The notes below the pieces were generated by a model that saw only the letters and a program-made list of their open reading frames with translations, was not told the origin of the DNA and made no database searches. From Mycolicibacterium doricum (lineage in GTDB: Bacteria > Actinomycetota > Actinomycetes > Mycobacteriales > Mycobacteriaceae): a DNA stretch of 64,000 nt. This document shows, in pieces, positions 35,180 through 47,689 of this stretch. Position numbers and translations under genes: made by a program. How positions within the stretch are numbered: the stretch's first letter is position 1; every line of letters begins with the position of its first letter. Location of the stretch: contig NZ_AP022605.1 of NCBI RefSeq assembly GCF_010728155.1, positions 2,914,001-2,978,000 of the forward strand, written 5' to 3'.

Positions 35180-36421
35180 TCAGACGACGCGCAGCGCCGA
35201 CGGGATCAACGGCTCGTCGAGCAGCCGCCCGAACCGCTCGGTCAATCCCACACCCGAGGGCCGCGTATCGAGCCATCCGCGCAGCAGCCGGTACCCCTCG
35301 ACGTACGTGCTGGTGTAAGCCCGCCACAGCGGGGACGACAGGAACCGCAGCATCTGCCGCGCCCGGTCGTCGTCGACGAGCAGCCACCGCCGGAGGAACG
35401 CCACGACCTCGTCCACCGGGCGGTGTTCGTCGTGCAGCATGATCGCCGCGTCCTGCCGCACGTCGGCCAGCGCGGTCGTCGCCGCCGACACCGCCTCGGC
35501 CCGCGCGCCGTCGAACCGCAACCCGAGGTCTGCGTAGATCTCGGATGCCCAACTCCCCCAGCCCTGCCCATCCCCTGTCGCCTCGCCCGGCCCGGGACCG
35601 ATCGCCGCGTACAGCGCCAGATCCGCGAGCCCTTCGGCCATCAGACACTGCGGCGTGTTGACCAGGAAGATGGTCTGCTCGATCTGGCCCTTACCCGCCA
35701 CCAGCCCGGCCTCCTTGCGGCAGTGCTCGGTGTGGTGACCCGGATACGACTCGTGGGCGACCAGCCGCGGCAGGTTGGCCATCTGCTGTTTGAGGTCCGC
35801 GTTCACCGCGACCGTCGACCGGTAGTCGCCCAGGTAGTAGTTGAATCCCGACCACGGTTTGTCGGTGACGACCTGGTAGGTGACGGTCTCCGAATCGGGC
35901 AGCGGATACATGGCCCGAACCCGGTCGCGCAACGCGCTGGAGAACGCGTGGATGCACTCCTCGAGCCGCTCGGGCGGGATCTCGTCGGCGACGCGGTGCG
36001 CCCGGATCCGCTCGGCCAGCGGCCCGGTGCCGCCGAGCGCCTCGTCCAGCGCGACGTGCGCCTGGCGGTAGGCATCCGGATCGCCTTTGGCGATCCGCAC
36101 GTCGAAGTACGCCTCGACCTCGTCGAGGAACTTGACGTCTTCGCCGCCGAACTTGCGCCCGGCCAGCTCCAGCGCCCGCAGATGCGCGGCGAGATAGTCG
36201 GCGCGCGCTTCGTCGAACCCACCGGTGCGCGGCGTGTCGGGCAGTGCGGCCAGCAGTCGCCGGGCCTGGCGGGCCAGATCTGCGGGGTCAGGGGCGGCCT
36301 CGTCGGCCACCGCGCGCCGTAGTGCGGGGTCACCGGTGAAGGAGTCGACGTAGCCGTGCTCCACGCGGTCGAAGCGCAGACCGAGGAGCAGATACTCGCG
36401 GATGAAGGTGTCGGGCTCCAT
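35180..36421 (-). CDS. DUF885 family putative metallopeptidase
   Basis: The 413-residue soluble protein belongs to the DUF885 family. The metal-binding motif reads [14 protein letters not shown] (HExxxxHH type) at about residue 230, followed by a downstream Glu in [10 protein letters not shown]. These fit a zinc peptidase of mostly helical fold. No signal peptide is present. The ATG at 36421 has TAGCGT 7 nt upstream, a leaderless arrangement. It lies between glyA and coaA, with coaA divergent; the role is unknown. Confidence 0.8.
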   Translation of the reverse strand: MEPDTFIREYLLLGLRFDRVEHGYVDSFTGDPALRRAVADEAAPDPADLARQARRLLAALPDTPRTGGFDEARADYLAAHLRALELAGRKFGGEDVKFLDEVEAYFDVRIAKGDPDAYRQAHVALDEALGGTGPLAERIRAHRVADEIPPERLEECIHAFSSALRDRVRAMYPLPDSETVTYQVVTDKPWSGFNYYLGDYRSTVAVNADLKQQMANLPRLVAHESYPGHHTEHCRKEAGLVAGKGQIEQTIFLVNTPQCLMAEGLADLALYAAIGPGPGEATGDGQGWGSWASEIYADLGLRFDGARAEAVSAATTALADVRQDAAIMLHDEHRPVDEVVAFLRRWLLVDDDRARQMLRFLSSPLWRAYTSTYVEGYRLLRGWLDTRPSGVGLTERFGRLLDEPLIPSALRVV

Positions 36422-36428
36422 GCCTGCC

Positions 36429-36434
36429 ACGCTA
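36429..36434 (-). promoter_or_regulatory. -10 element TAGCGT for the DUF885 gene
   Basis: TAGCGT on the minus strand is followed by 7 nt and the ATG at 36421. On the other strand AAGACT lies 6 nt before coaA, so the 65-bp gap may hold two leaderless promoters. Confidence 0.45.
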
Positions 36435-36486
36435 ATCGGATCGCCCCAGACGTTCACGCATGAGCCCGTGCTGCAAGACTGACCGC

Positions 36487-37425
36487 ATGGCGCGGCTGAG
36501 CGAACCGAGCCCCTACGTCGAGTTCGACCGCACCGAGTGGGGTGCGCTGCGGATGTCGACGCCGCTGAAGCTGACCGAAGGCGAGCTGAAGAAGCTTCGG
36601 GGTATCGGCGAGAAACTCGACCTCCTCGAGGTCGAAGAGGTGTATCTGCCGTTGGCCCGACTGATCCACCTGCAGGTGGCCGCACGGCAGCGGTTGTTCG
36701 CCGCGACGGCGGAGTTCCTCGGCGAACCGCAGCAGAACCCGGACCGGCCGGTGCCGTTCATCATCGGCGTCGCGGGCAGCGTGGCCGTCGGCAAGTCCAC
36801 CACTGCCCGGGTGCTGCAGGCGCTGTTGGCCCGCTGGGGCGACCACGCCCGCGTCGACCTGGTCACCACGGACGGTTTCCTCTACCCCAACGCCGAGTTG
36901 GCCCGCCGCAATCTCATGCACCGCAAGAGCTTTCCGGAAAGTTACGACCGCAGGGCGCTCATGCGGTTCGTCACCGCGGTGAAGTCTGGTGCCGACTACG
37001 CATGCGCACCGGTGTACTCGCATCTGCTCTACGACATCGTGCCCGGCGAGGAGCAGGTCATCCGTCATCCGGACATCCTCATTCTCGAGGGTCTGAACGT
37101 GTTGCAGACCGGGCCGGCGCTGATGGTCTCGGACCTGTTCGACTTCTCCGTCTATGTCGACGCCCGCCTCGAGGACATCGAGGGCTGGTACATTTCCCGG
37201 TTCCTGGCGATGCGGTCGACGGCGTTCGCCGATCCGGCGTCGCACTTCCATCACTATGCGACGCTGACCGACGAACAGGCCGTCTTCGCCGCACGCGACA
37301 TCTGGCATTCGATCAACCGCCCCAACCTCATCGAGAACATCCTGCCGACCAGGCCGCGAGCGACGCTGGTGCTGCGCAAAGACGCCGACCACGCGATCAA
37401 CCGCCTGCGCCTGCGCAAGCTCTAG
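36487..37425 (+). CDS. coaA: pantothenate kinase type I
   Basis: The 312-residue kinase is the same length as M. tuberculosis CoaA (Rv1092c). It phosphorylates pantothenate, the first and regulated step of CoA synthesis. The P-loop [14 protein letters not shown], the substrate segment [23 protein letters not shown] and the CoA-feedback/ATP region SHFHHYATL are all conserved. The ATG at 36487 ([13 protein letters not shown]) matches the family start. The gene converges on the prenyltransferase gene with only 11 nt between the stop codons. Confidence 0.97.
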   Translation: MARLSEPSPYVEFDRTEWGALRMSTPLKLTEGELKKLRGIGEKLDLLEVEEVYLPLARLIHLQVAARQRLFAATAEFLGEPQQNPDRPVPFIIGVAGSVAVGKSTTARVLQALLARWGDHARVDLVTTDGFLYPNAELARRNLMHRKSFPESYDRRALMRFVTAVKSGADYACAPVYSHLLYDIVPGEEQVIRHPDILILEGLNVLQTGPALMVSDLFDFSVYVDARLEDIEGWYISRFLAMRSTAFADPASHFHHYATLTDEQAVFAARDIWHSINRPNLIENILPTRPRATLVLRKDADHAINRLRLRKL

Positions 37426-37436
37426 CGCTGCGCATC

Positions 37437-38234
37437 TCAGACGCCGTACCGCCGATCCCGGCGCGTGTAGTCGCGCAGTGCGCGCAGGAAGTCCACCCGC
37501 CGGAACGCGGGCCAGTACGCCTCGGTGAACCACATCTCCGAATAGGCGCTCTGCCACAGCAGGAATCCCGACAGCCGCTGCTCACCGGAGGTCCGGATCA
37601 CCAGGTCCGGGTCCGGCTGGCCGGAGGTGTAGAGGTTCTCCGAGATCGCCTCTGCGGTGACCGCGTCGACCAACTGGTCCCCGGATGCGCCGTCGGCCAG
37701 TTTCTTGCTGAGCAGGGCGCGCACCGCGTCGACGATCTCCTGCCTGCCGCCGTAGGCGACCGCGACGTTGACATGGAGGCAGCCGGCAGTCTTCTCCGTC
37801 CGTGCCGATTCGACGGCGTCGCGCAGCCGGCGCGCGGGTTCCTCACCGAGCAGCGAGAGATCGCCGACAGTGCGAACGCTCCACTGGTTGGCCGGTGCGC
37901 AGATCTCCTCGACGACGTCGGTGATGATCTCGATGAGTTCTGTGAGTTCGTCCGCGTCGCGCTGCAGGTTCTCGGTCGAGAGCAGATAGACGGTGGCCAT
38001 CTCGATGCCGGCGGCCTGACACCAGCGCAGCATCTCGGCGATCTTCGCCGCGCCCATGCGGTAGCCGAAACTGACATCGTGGTGACCAGCATCACGGGCC
38101 CAACGGCGGTTACCGTCGCACAGTACCGCAATGTGCCGCGGTAGTTGTGATTTGGACCGCATCAGCTCGTGACGCAACCGCATCTCGTAGAGCCGGTATG
38201 CGGGCTCCTTGAGGTCACGGGGAATGATGTCCAT
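37437..38234 (-). CDS. short-chain cis-prenyltransferase, (2Z,6E)-farnesyl diphosphate synthase type (Rv1086-like)
   Basis: The 265-residue UppS-fold protein contains [19 protein letters not shown] (pyrophosphate-binding Asp), [25 protein letters not shown] and the C-terminal [20 protein letters not shown], then SEMWF. It resembles Rv1086, which condenses one IPP with GPP to give omega,E,Z-farnesyl diphosphate for decaprenyl phosphate synthesis, rather than the long-chain UppS (Rv2361c). Position and N-terminal region ([20 protein letters not shown]) agree. It is divergent from the hemolysin III-like gene. Confidence 0.92.
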   Translation of the reverse strand: MDIIPRDLKEPAYRLYEMRLRHELMRSKSQLPRHIAVLCDGNRRWARDAGHHDVSFGYRMGAAKIAEMLRWCQAAGIEMATVYLLSTENLQRDADELTELIEIITDVVEEICAPANQWSVRTVGDLSLLGEEPARRLRDAVESARTEKTAGCLHVNVAVAYGGRQEIVDAVRALLSKKLADGASGDQLVDAVTAEAISENLYTSGQPDPDLVIRTSGEQRLSGFLLWQSAYSEMWFTEAYWPAFRRVDFLRALRDYTRRDRRYGV

Positions 38235-38289
38235 AGGCGTCCAGACTACTGTGGCGGCGGAGTGGCTCACCCGGGTTGAGGGAGGTGAC

Positions 38290-39033
38290 ATGACAAACCG
38301 GTGCACGCCGATCGACGCGGACGAGTCGCGTCCGCAGCCAGATCCGGAGGACTTCCCCGAGGCGGTCGCCGAGCGGGTGGCCAGCTTCATCGGCAGGCCG
38401 CGTGCGCGCGGCTGGATCCACGTCTACTCCGCGGTCGTCGCGCTCATCTGCGGCGCGACGCTGGTCTCCGTGTCGTGGGCGGTGGTGTCCACCCGTGCGG
38501 GTATCGCCACGCTGATCTACACGTTCACGATCGTCGCGATGTTCACCGTGAGCGGCACCTACCACCGGGTTGCCTGGCGCTCCCCGACGGCGCGCAAATG
38601 GATGAAGCGCGCCGACCACTCGATGATCTTCGTCTTCATCGCGGGCAGCTACACGCCGTTCGCCCTGCTGGCACTTCCGCAGGAGAAGGGCATGGTGCTG
38701 TTCTGGATCGTCTGGGGCGGCGCGATCGCGGGTGTGCTGCTGAAGATGTTCTGGCCGTCGGCCCCCGCGTGGGTCGGGGTGCCGCTGTACCTGCTGCTCG
38801 GCTGGGTCGCCGCGTGGTTCATCGGGCCCATCATGGACGGAGCGGGCGTCGCCGCGGTGGTGCTGCTGATCGTGGGCGGAGCGTTGTACAGCATCGGCGG
38901 GGTGCTTTACGGACTGAAGTGGCCGAACCCGTGGCCGACGACCTTCGGCCACCACGAGTTCTTCCACGCCTGCACCGCGATCGCGGCGATCTGCCACTAC
39001 ATCGCGATGTGGTTCGCGGTCTTCTCCAGCTAG
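38290..39033 (+). CDS. hemolysin III / PAQR family membrane protein
   Basis: The 247-residue protein has a charged N-terminus followed by seven hydrophobic segments. PAQR metal-site motifs are visible: [10 protein letters not shown] in the first half, [17 protein letters not shown] in the middle and [15 protein letters not shown] near the end. These supply the three conserved His plus Asp that bind zinc. The ATG has a very strong ribosome site, GGGAGGTGAC, immediately upstream. Equivalent to Rv1085c. The true activity is unknown; lytic function is doubtful. Its stop codon is inside a perfect 12-bp palindrome (GCTAGCGCTAGC, 39029-39040). Confidence 0.88.
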   Translation: MTNRCTPIDADESRPQPDPEDFPEAVAERVASFIGRPRARGWIHVYSAVVALICGATLVSVSWAVVSTRAGIATLIYTFTIVAMFTVSGTYHRVAWRSPTARKWMKRADHSMIFVFIAGSYTPFALLALPQEKGMVLFWIVWGGAIAGVLLKMFWPSAPAWVGVPLYLLLGWVAAWFIGPIMDGAGVAAVVLLIVGGALYSIGGVLYGLKWPNPWPTTFGHHEFFHACTAIAAICHYIAMWFAVFSS

Positions 39034-39053
39034 CGCTAGCGACCGCAGTAGGC

Positions 39054-41046
<1,993 letters not shown>

Positions 41047-41063
<17 letters not shown>

Positions 41064-41367
41064 GCGGTGGTTTCCGGTTCTCGGCCACGGCGCCGGAGTC
41101 GGTGCCAGGGGCGGTGCCGAGGTCGACGGTGCCGAGGTCGACGGTGCCGTCGTCCACGGCCTGATCGGGCTCGGGATGCTCCGGGTCGAACGACTCCGGC
41201 AGCCGCTTGAGGTGGCGGTTCATCGACCACACCAGCAGGAAGGCCGCGACCAGCAGGACCGCGACGATGAGCAGACCGAACGGGCTGGCCTTACCGAAGT
41301 CCGGGCCGGTCTCGCGGGGCTGCTCCTGGGCGAGCCACACCGTCGCGAGCAGCACGGTCTCGATCAT
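41047..41367 (-). CDS. single-pass membrane protein (Rv1083-like)
   Basis: The 106-residue protein has one clear membrane helix ([20 protein letters not shown], about residues 30-49) followed by a basic [15 protein letters not shown] segment and an acidic tail with a VDLGT repeat. The ATG overlaps the mca stop codon as ATGA, and its 3' end overlaps the next gene, so it is translated from the mca mRNA. The place matches Rv1083. The function is unknown; a role linked to mycothiol detoxification is only suggested by the operon. Confidence 0.78.
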
Positions 41368-42236
41368 CGGTCCACCTCGACACCTTCGAACAAGTCGGTC
41401 TCGGGCAGGGTGACCGGGACGCGGGAGCGGGCCAGTTCGAATTCCTCCGTCGGCCACAGCCGTTCCTGCCACTCCATCGGCGCCGCGAAGAAGAAGCTGT
41501 TCGGGTCGATCTGGGTGGCGTGCGCGCGCAACGCATCGTCCCGCTGCGGGAAGTACTTGGCGCACTCCACCCGGGTGGTCACCCGCTTGGCGAAGAGGTC
41601 CCGGTCGGGGTCCCAGTGCTCCAACCACTTGGCGTAGGGCCCTTCGAGCCCGTGCTTGGCGAACTCGTCCTGCAGCAGCTGCATACGATCCCGCAGGAAC
41701 CCGTGGATGTAGTACAGCTTCGACACGTTCCACGGCTCACCCGCGTCGGGATACCGGCGGTAATCGCCGGCCGCCTCGTAGGCGGCCACCGACACCCCAT
41801 GGCAGCGGATGTGATCGGGGTGCGGATAGCCGCCCGTCTCGTCATAAGTGGTCATGACGTGTGGTTTGAACTCCCGTATCACCCGCACCAGCGCTTCGGT
41901 GGACTCCTCCAGCGGCGCCAGGGCGAAGCAGCCTTCGGGCAGCCGCGGCGGCGGATCACCCTCGGGAAGACCGGAGTCGACGAACCCCAGCCACCGGTGT
42001 TCGACGCCAAGGATCTCGGCCGCCTTGGCCATCTCGTCCCGCCGGATCTCGGCCATCCGCCCGCGTACCTCGGGGATGTCCATCGCCGGGTTCAGGATGT
42101 CGCCGCGCTCACCGCCGGTGAGCGTCACCACCATCACCCGGGCGCCGGCGTCGGCGTATTTGGCCATGGTGGCGGCACCCTTGCTCGACTCGTCGTCGGG
42201 GTGCGCATGCACCGCCATCAAGCGCAGTTCACTCAT
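41364..42236 (-). CDS. mca: mycothiol S-conjugate amidase
   Basis: The 290-residue zinc amidase cleaves mycothiol conjugates of toxins so that the mercapturic acid can be exported. The LmbE/PIG-L zinc motif is [13 protein letters not shown] at residues 8-20, and the third ligand is in [21 protein letters not shown]-type family features and DVVQ-like substrate loops are as in Mca rather than MshB. The length agrees with Rv1082 (288). The ATG is preceded by a GATGAGATGAG run that may serve as ribosome site. A 22-bp tandem duplication lies 22 nt upstream. Confidence 0.95.
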   Translation of the reverse strand: MSELRLMAVHAHPDDESSKGAATMAKYADAGARVMVVTLTGGERGDILNPAMDIPEVRGRMAEIRRDEMAKAAEILGVEHRWLGFVDSGLPEGDPPPRLPEGCFALAPLEESTEALVRVIREFKPHVMTTYDETGGYPHPDHIRCHGVSVAAYEAAGDYRRYPDAGEPWNVSKLYYIHGFLRDRMQLLQDEFAKHGLEGPYAKWLEHWDPDRDLFAKRVTTRVECAKYFPQRDDALRAHATQIDPNSFFFAAPMEWQERLWPTEEFELARSRVPVTLPETDLFEGVEVDR

Positions 42237-42257
42237 CTCATCTCATCTAACTACGAC

Positions 42258-42301
42258 TTCGTCGCGACTATGCCCCGGGTTCGTCGCGACTATGCCCCGG
42301 G
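42258..42301. repeat. perfect 22-bp tandem duplication upstream of mca
   Basis: A 22-bp unit starting TTCGTCGCGACTATG and ending CCCCGGG occurs twice without mismatch at 42258-42279 and 42280-42301. It lies in the promoter region between mca and the divergent DUF4307 gene, so it may duplicate a regulatory element. Confidence 0.95.
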
Positions 42302-42357
42302 CCGGTCCCCGTCCGTTTCCTGCCCGGGCTCGTCTTCGGATCGCACCCGTTGCGCTC

Positions 42358-42363
42358 TATAGT
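42358..42363 (+). promoter_or_regulatory. -10 element TATAGT
   Basis: TATAGT is a near-ideal -10 for the primary sigma factor. It would start transcription about 38 nt before the ATG at 42408. Confidence 0.5.
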
Positions 42364-42407
42364 CTCAGTCCTGACAGAGCCGACCGACCGACGGGCACCC
42401 CAAACGC

Positions 42408-42830
42408 ATGATCGAACGTCCCGCCGCCCGTTACGGGCGGCAGCGGGTATCGCGCCGGACGCGTCGACTGGTGGTCGCCGTCCTGGCCGCGGGAGTCGTG
42501 GTCGCCGGGGTGGTCGTGGCGATCGTGGCCGCCCAGAGGTTGGGCCCCCAGGACGTCGAGGGCGAGCTGGGCGCCTATCGGCTCATCGACGACCGGACCG
42601 TCGAGGTGACGCTCAGCGTCACTCGGCAGCACCCGTCGCAACCCGCGGTGTGCATCGTGCGGGCCCGCTCCAGGGACGGCAGCGAGACCGGCCGCCGAGA
42701 GATCCTCGTTCCCCCCTCAGAGCAGGCGACAGTGCAGGTCACCACCGTTGTCGAGGCCAGCAGGCCACCTGCGGTCGGCGACGTGTACGGGTGCGGACTC
42801 GACGTCCCGCCCTACCTGGTGGCGCCCTAG
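42408..42830 (+). CDS. DUF4307 membrane-anchored protein (Rv1081c-like)
   Basis: The 140-residue protein has a basic start (ARYGRQRVSRRTRR), one membrane helix (LVVAVLAAGVVVAGVVVAIV, about residues 21-41) and an extracytoplasmic beta domain with VEVTLSVTRQHPSQPAVCIV and VGDVYGCGLD, whose two Cys may form a disulphide. The family is DUF4307, always found next to mca in mycobacteria. Orthologue of Rv1081c (144 residues). The function is unknown. Confidence 0.82.
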   Translation: MIERPAARYGRQRVSRRTRRLVVAVLAAGVVVAGVVVAIVAAQRLGPQDVEGELGAYRLIDDRTVEVTLSVTRQHPSQPAVCIVRARSRDGSETGRREILVPPSEQATVQVTTVVEASRPPAVGDVYGCGLDVPPYLVAP

Positions 42831-43081
42831 CCCGGCCCGGCCGCGCGGCGAACGGCTGACAGCGAAATCGTGAACGTCCGCTGTCGCGTCGGTGGTACGA
42901 TCGACTGGTACACGGTTCCGGCTGGGGCCGTGTATTGCTGCATTTGCACGCATCTTCGTGCCCCGGGCAACGCACGAGCAGGGGGCCGCAGCGATACACG
43001 CCACCCGCGCCCGGCCCTCGACCTCAACAAGACTTCCTACGGGAACACGGCGCGAGAAACGACGACAGGAGCGCGAAGGAC

Positions 43082-43576
43082 ATGACTGACACTCAGGTCA
43101 CGTGGTTGACCCAGGAGTCATACGACCGGCTGAAGGCGGAGCTGGACCAGCTGATTGCCAACCGCCCCGTCATCGCCGCCGAGATCAACGACCGTCGCGA
43201 GGAGGGCGACCTCCGCGAGAACGGCGGTTACCACGCCGCCCGAGAGCAGCAGGGCCAGGAAGAGGCGCGCATCCGTCAGCTGCAGGAGCTGCTCAACAAC
43301 GCCAAGGTCGGCGAGGCACCCGAGCAGTCGGGCGTCGCGCTGCCCGGGTCCGTGGTGAAGGTCTATTACGACGGTGACGAGAACGACACCGAGACATTCC
43401 TGATCGGCACCCGTGAGCAGGCCGTCAACGACGGCAAGCTCGAGGTGTACTCCCCCGCGTCGCCGCTCGGCGCCGCGCTGATCGACGCCAAGGTGGGCGA
43501 GACGCGCACCTACACCGTCCCCAGCGGCAGCACCGTCGAAGTCACCCTCGTCAGCGCGGAGCCGTACCACTCCTGA
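43082..43576 (+). CDS. greA: transcription elongation factor GreA
   Basis: The 164-residue factor rescues stalled RNA polymerase by stimulating transcript cleavage. The N-terminal coiled coil includes [20 protein letters not shown], with the acidic tip at [18 protein letters not shown]. The C-terminal FKBP-like domain has [20 protein letters not shown] and [14 protein letters not shown]. Identical in length to M. tuberculosis GreA (Rv1080c). The ATG at 43082 is preceded by AGGAG and GAAGGA. The 250-nt region upstream (42831-43081) has no ORF and may be a long leader. Confidence 0.97.
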   Translation: MTDTQVTWLTQESYDRLKAELDQLIANRPVIAAEINDRREEGDLRENGGYHAAREQQGQEEARIRQLQELLNNAKVGEAPEQSGVALPGSVVKVYYDGDENDTETFLIGTREQAVNDGKLEVYSPASPLGAALIDAKVGETRTYTVPSGSTVEVTLVSAEPYHS

Positions 43577-43582
43577 CCGTCC

Positions 43583-44245
43583 ATGGCGCGCATCGCCGAA
43601 GAGTTGTTGCTGCTGCTGCTGGACAACGCGTCCGCTCAGCCGTGCCTGGACAATCCTCGTCGCGAGCGGGTACTCGCCGCCGCGGTGCTGCTCGACCTCG
43701 CACACGCCTGCCTCATCCGGCCGGCTGTCGACGGTGACCCCGCGCCGGCAGGACGACTCGTCGCGCTGAGGCGTCGCGGTCCCCTCGACCCGGTCGCCGA
43801 ACCGGCCTTCCGGCTGCTGCAGCGGCGAGCCCTGCGTCCGCTGTCGGCGATCGACAAACTTCGCGGGCACACCGAGGCAGCGCTGCTCGCCCACCTCGCG
43901 GACACCGGTCAGATCGGGCGGGTGGAGCTTCCCGGTAAGCGGATCGGCCAGAACTACGGATGGCCGGTGGCCAACCGCGACCGGGCGGCGCACTCACGCT
44001 CGCAGGTGCTCTCGGCGCTGTTCGACCGCACCCCACCGACCCCTTCCACCGCGGCGGTCATCACGCTGCTGCATGCGGTGGACGGGTTGGGTGCGCTGCT
44101 CAGCCTCAACGACCGGGGTTGGCGATGGGTGCACGGCAGGGCCGGGGAGATCTCGCTCGGCAGCTGGGTCGACGAATCACCGACGGGGCTGGCCGAGGTG
44201 AACCTCGCCGTCACCGCCGCGGCGATACGCGCCGCGTTAGCCTAG
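43583..44245 (+). CDS. GPP34 family phosphoprotein (GOLPH3-like)
   Basis: The 220-residue protein has the GPP34 pattern: AEELLLLLLDNASAQP at the N-terminus, RVLAAAVLLDLAHACLI, LRHR-like helices and the C-terminal WRWVHGRAGEISLGSWV. In eukaryotes this fold binds PI4P at the Golgi; bacterial versions are of unknown role and often occur in actinobacteria. It follows greA after 6 nt, so co-transcription is likely. Its last 9 nt overlap the convergent metB gene. Confidence 0.82.
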   Translation: MARIAEELLLLLLDNASAQPCLDNPRRERVLAAAVLLDLAHACLIRPAVDGDPAPAGRLVALRRRGPLDPVAEPAFRLLQRRALRPLSAIDKLRGHTEAALLAHLADTGQIGRVELPGKRIGQNYGWPVANRDRAAHSRSQVLSALFDRTPPTPSTAAVITLLHAVDGLGALLSLNDRGWRWVHGRAGEISLGSWVDESPTGLAEVNLAVTAAAIRAALA

Positions 44246-45391
44246 CGCCTGCTCCAGGTCGGCGATCAGGTCGGCACGATCCTCGATGCCGACGGACAAC
44301 CGCACCAGATCCTCGGGCACCTCCAGCTGCGAACCGGCGGTGGAAGCATGCGTCATCGCCCCCGGGTGCTCGATCAGCGACTCCACCCCGCCGAGCGATT
44401 CGGCGAGAATGAAAAGCCTTGTGCGCGAGCAGAAGTCCCGCGCAGCCTGGGGGCCGCCGCGCAACCGCACCGACACCATGCCGCCGAATCCGGCCATCTG
44501 CTTGGCGGCCACCTCGTGTCCGGGGTGGCTGGGCAGACCGGGATAGCGCACCGATTCGATCGCCGGGTGGGAGTCGAGGAATTCGGCGACCGCCGCGGCG
44601 TTCTCGCTGTGCCGCTGCATTCGCACCACCAGCGTCTTGAGTCCGCGCAGGGTGAGGTATGCGTCGAACGGGCCGGGGACGGCGCCCGACCCATTCTGGA
44701 GGAACGCGAACGCCGAGTCGAGTTCCTCGTCGTTGGTCAGCAGTGCGCCACCGACGACGTCGGAGTGTCCGCCGATGTACTTCGTGGTGGAGTGCAGCAC
44801 GATGTCAGCGCCGAGTGTCAACGGCTGCTGCAACGCCGGTGAGGCGAAAGTGTTGTCCACCAAGACTTTGAGGCCCGCGCCGGACGCGATGCCGGCGATG
44901 TCGGAGATGTCGGCGATCGACAGCAACGGGTTGGTCGGCGTCTCCACCCACACCATGCGGGTCTGCGGCGTGATCGCCGCGCCCACCGCGTCGAGGTCTG
45001 ACAGCGCCACCGCGGTGTAGGTGACGCCCCACTGGGAGAACACCTTGTCGATCAGCCGGAAGGTTCCGCCGTAGGCGTCGTCGGGTATGACCAGGTGGTC
45101 GCCCGGACGCAGGACGGCGCGCAGCGCACAGTCGGTGGCGGCCATCCCGGAGGCGAAGGCGCGGCCGTAGGCTGCTTCCTCCACTGCCGCCAACGCCGAC
45201 TCGAGTGATTGGCGCGTCGGGTTGCCGGTGCGGGCGTACTCGAAGCCACCTCGTAGGCCGCCGACGCCGTCCTGGGCGAAGGTGGAGCTGGCGTAGATGG
45301 GCGTGTTCACCGCACCGGTGCGAGGGTCGGGGGCGTACCCGGCGTGGATCGCTTTGGTCGCCAGTCCGTGGGCGTTGCGCTGTTCGGTCAT
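44237..45391 (-). CDS. metB: cystathionine gamma-synthase / gamma-lyase (PLP)
   Basis: The 384-residue PLP enzyme of the Cys/Met metabolism family shows IYASSTFAQDGVGG, FEYARTGNPTR, SGMAATDCALRAVL, VETPTNPLL, the PLP Lys in LHSTTKYIGGHSD, and SLGGVESLIEHPGAMTH. It joins O-succinylhomoserine (or acetyl) with cysteine, or cleaves cystathionine in the reverse path. cbs lies 2.3 kb away in the same orientation, as in M. tuberculosis (Rv1077, Rv1079), so the pair performs transsulphuration. The ATG at 45391 is preferred to one at 45427, but both are possible. Confidence 0.95.
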   Translation of the reverse strand: MTEQRNAHGLATKAIHAGYAPDPRTGAVNTPIYASSTFAQDGVGGLRGGFEYARTGNPTRQSLESALAAVEEAAYGRAFASGMAATDCALRAVLRPGDHLVIPDDAYGGTFRLIDKVFSQWGVTYTAVALSDLDAVGAAITPQTRMVWVETPTNPLLSIADISDIAGIASGAGLKVLVDNTFASPALQQPLTLGADIVLHSTTKYIGGHSDVVGGALLTNDEELDSAFAFLQNGSGAVPGPFDAYLTLRGLKTLVVRMQRHSENAAAVAEFLDSHPAIESVRYPGLPSHPGHEVAAKQMAGFGGMVSVRLRGGPQAARDFCSRTRLFILAESLGGVESLIEHPGAMTHASTAGSQLEVPEDLVRLSVGIEDRADLIADLEQALG

Positions 45392-45433
45392 AACACCGTC
45401 GAGCGTATCGAAACGCGGTGTAGACATGGGTTC

Positions 45434-46615
<1,182 letters not shown>

Positions 46616-46621
46616 CCTTGG

Positions 46622-47575
46622 CTACTGCTGCTTCGGCGCGACCTGACCGCCGGTGAGGACGCGGTAGGTGTAGACGAGGATCAGTGTGGCGACGGGGGCG
46701 GCCACGAGCAGGCCGACGCCGCAGAGCAGTGCCCCGACGAACACGGTGACGACCATCACCAGCCAGGCCAGGAAGACGTTTCCGAAATGCGCCTTGCTGA
46801 TGTTGAAACTGGTCTTGACGGCGTCGAGCGGCGCGATGTTGCGGTCGATGAGGCTGACCACCGTGAACATCAGCATGATGCTCGCGATCAGGCCGGGGAT
46901 GACGCACAGCAAGAGGCCGACCGTGGTGATGACGCCCACGATCAGGCCCGCGACGATGACGCCGCCGATGTTGCGTGGGCGGAAGAAGGACCCTATCGAG
47001 ACCTCCCGACCGTCGGCGATGTCGAGCACGCCGCCGAGGTATGCGGACTGCACCGCGGCGGCGACCACGAGCGAGACCAGCCAACCGATGAACGCGACGA
47101 TGACGCCGGCAGGGCTGTCGACGCTGTAGGAGAACGCGAAGCCGCTGCCATCGGACATGGAGTTGGTGGAATCACCCGGATCCACTGCCGCCGACAGCGC
47201 ATTGGTCAGCGCCTGGATCGCGATGACGATGACTCCGTACGCCAGTGTGGCGACGATGAGTGGGACGGCGTTCTTGCTGAACTTGTTCCACGCCCACGAG
47301 AACGCGTCGCCGACGCTGTACCCACCGGGCCCGAAGTTGGCAGACGGGTAACCGCCTTGGGGGCCAGGGGGATAGCCGTCCGGGGGGTAATTTCCCTGCG
47401 GCGGCGGATACCCGCCCTGCGGCGGCGGTGGCGGATACCCGCCCTGCGGCGGCGGGGGCGGCGGGTAACCACCGGGCGGCGGGGGTGGGTATCCACCGGG
47501 CGGCGGGGGCGGCGGGTAACCACCGGGCGGCGGGGGCGGGTAACCACCGGGCGGCGGGGGCGGTTGGTCGGTCAT
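46622..47575 (-). CDS. proline/glycine-rich four-TM membrane protein (Rv2560-like) at the pra locus
   Basis: The 317-residue protein begins with about 85 residues of GGYPPPPP-type repeats, then a short YSVGDAFSWAWNKF motif and four to six hydrophobic segments (PLIVATLAYGVIVIAIQAL; GVIVAFIGWLVSLVVAAAVQ; GLIVGVITTVGLLLCVIPGL; FLAWLVMVVTVFVGALLCGV). The membrane part looks like a DUF975-type domain, as in Rv2560, and not the RDD domain of Pra, although Pra occupies this place in M. tuberculosis (Rv1078). The Pro-rich tail is probably cytoplasmic. The function is unknown. Confidence 0.75.
   Translation of the reverse strand: MTDQPPPPPGGYPPPPPGGYPPPPPPGGYPPPPPGGYPPPPPPQGGYPPPPPQGGYPPPQGNYPPDGYPPGPQGGYPSANFGPGGYSVGDAFSWAWNKFSKNAVPLIVATLAYGVIVIAIQALTNALSAAVDPGDSTNSMSDGSGFAFSYSVDSPAGVIVAFIGWLVSLVVAAAVQSAYLGGVLDIADGREVSIGSFFRPRNIGGVIVAGLIVGVITTVGLLLCVIPGLIASIMLMFTVVSLIDRNIAPLDAVKTSFNISKAHFGNVFLAWLVMVVTVFVGALLCGVGLLVAAPVATLILVYTYRVLTGGQVAPKQQ
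47395..47575. repeat. coding tandem repeats for GGYPPPPP units
   Basis: The DNA consists of imperfect 21-27-bp repeats of the type GGCGGCGGGGGCGG plus GGTAACC, coding for the Pro/Gly/Tyr units of the membrane protein. Such tracts change in length by slippage. Confidence 0.85.
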
Positions 47576-47689
47576 GGACGCTCTCCGATGTGCGGTCAGC
47601 TGGGAACGAGCGAGCTAACAGTACCGGAGTTCACGGCCGTCGCAGGGAATTCATCACCCCGGCAGAAGGCAGGGCCTAGTTCGCCCACG

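Noticed and set aside
47395-47575. Repeats that could suggest a CRISPR-like array
   Set aside because: The repeats are in frame and encode GGYPPPPP units; there are no unique spacers.
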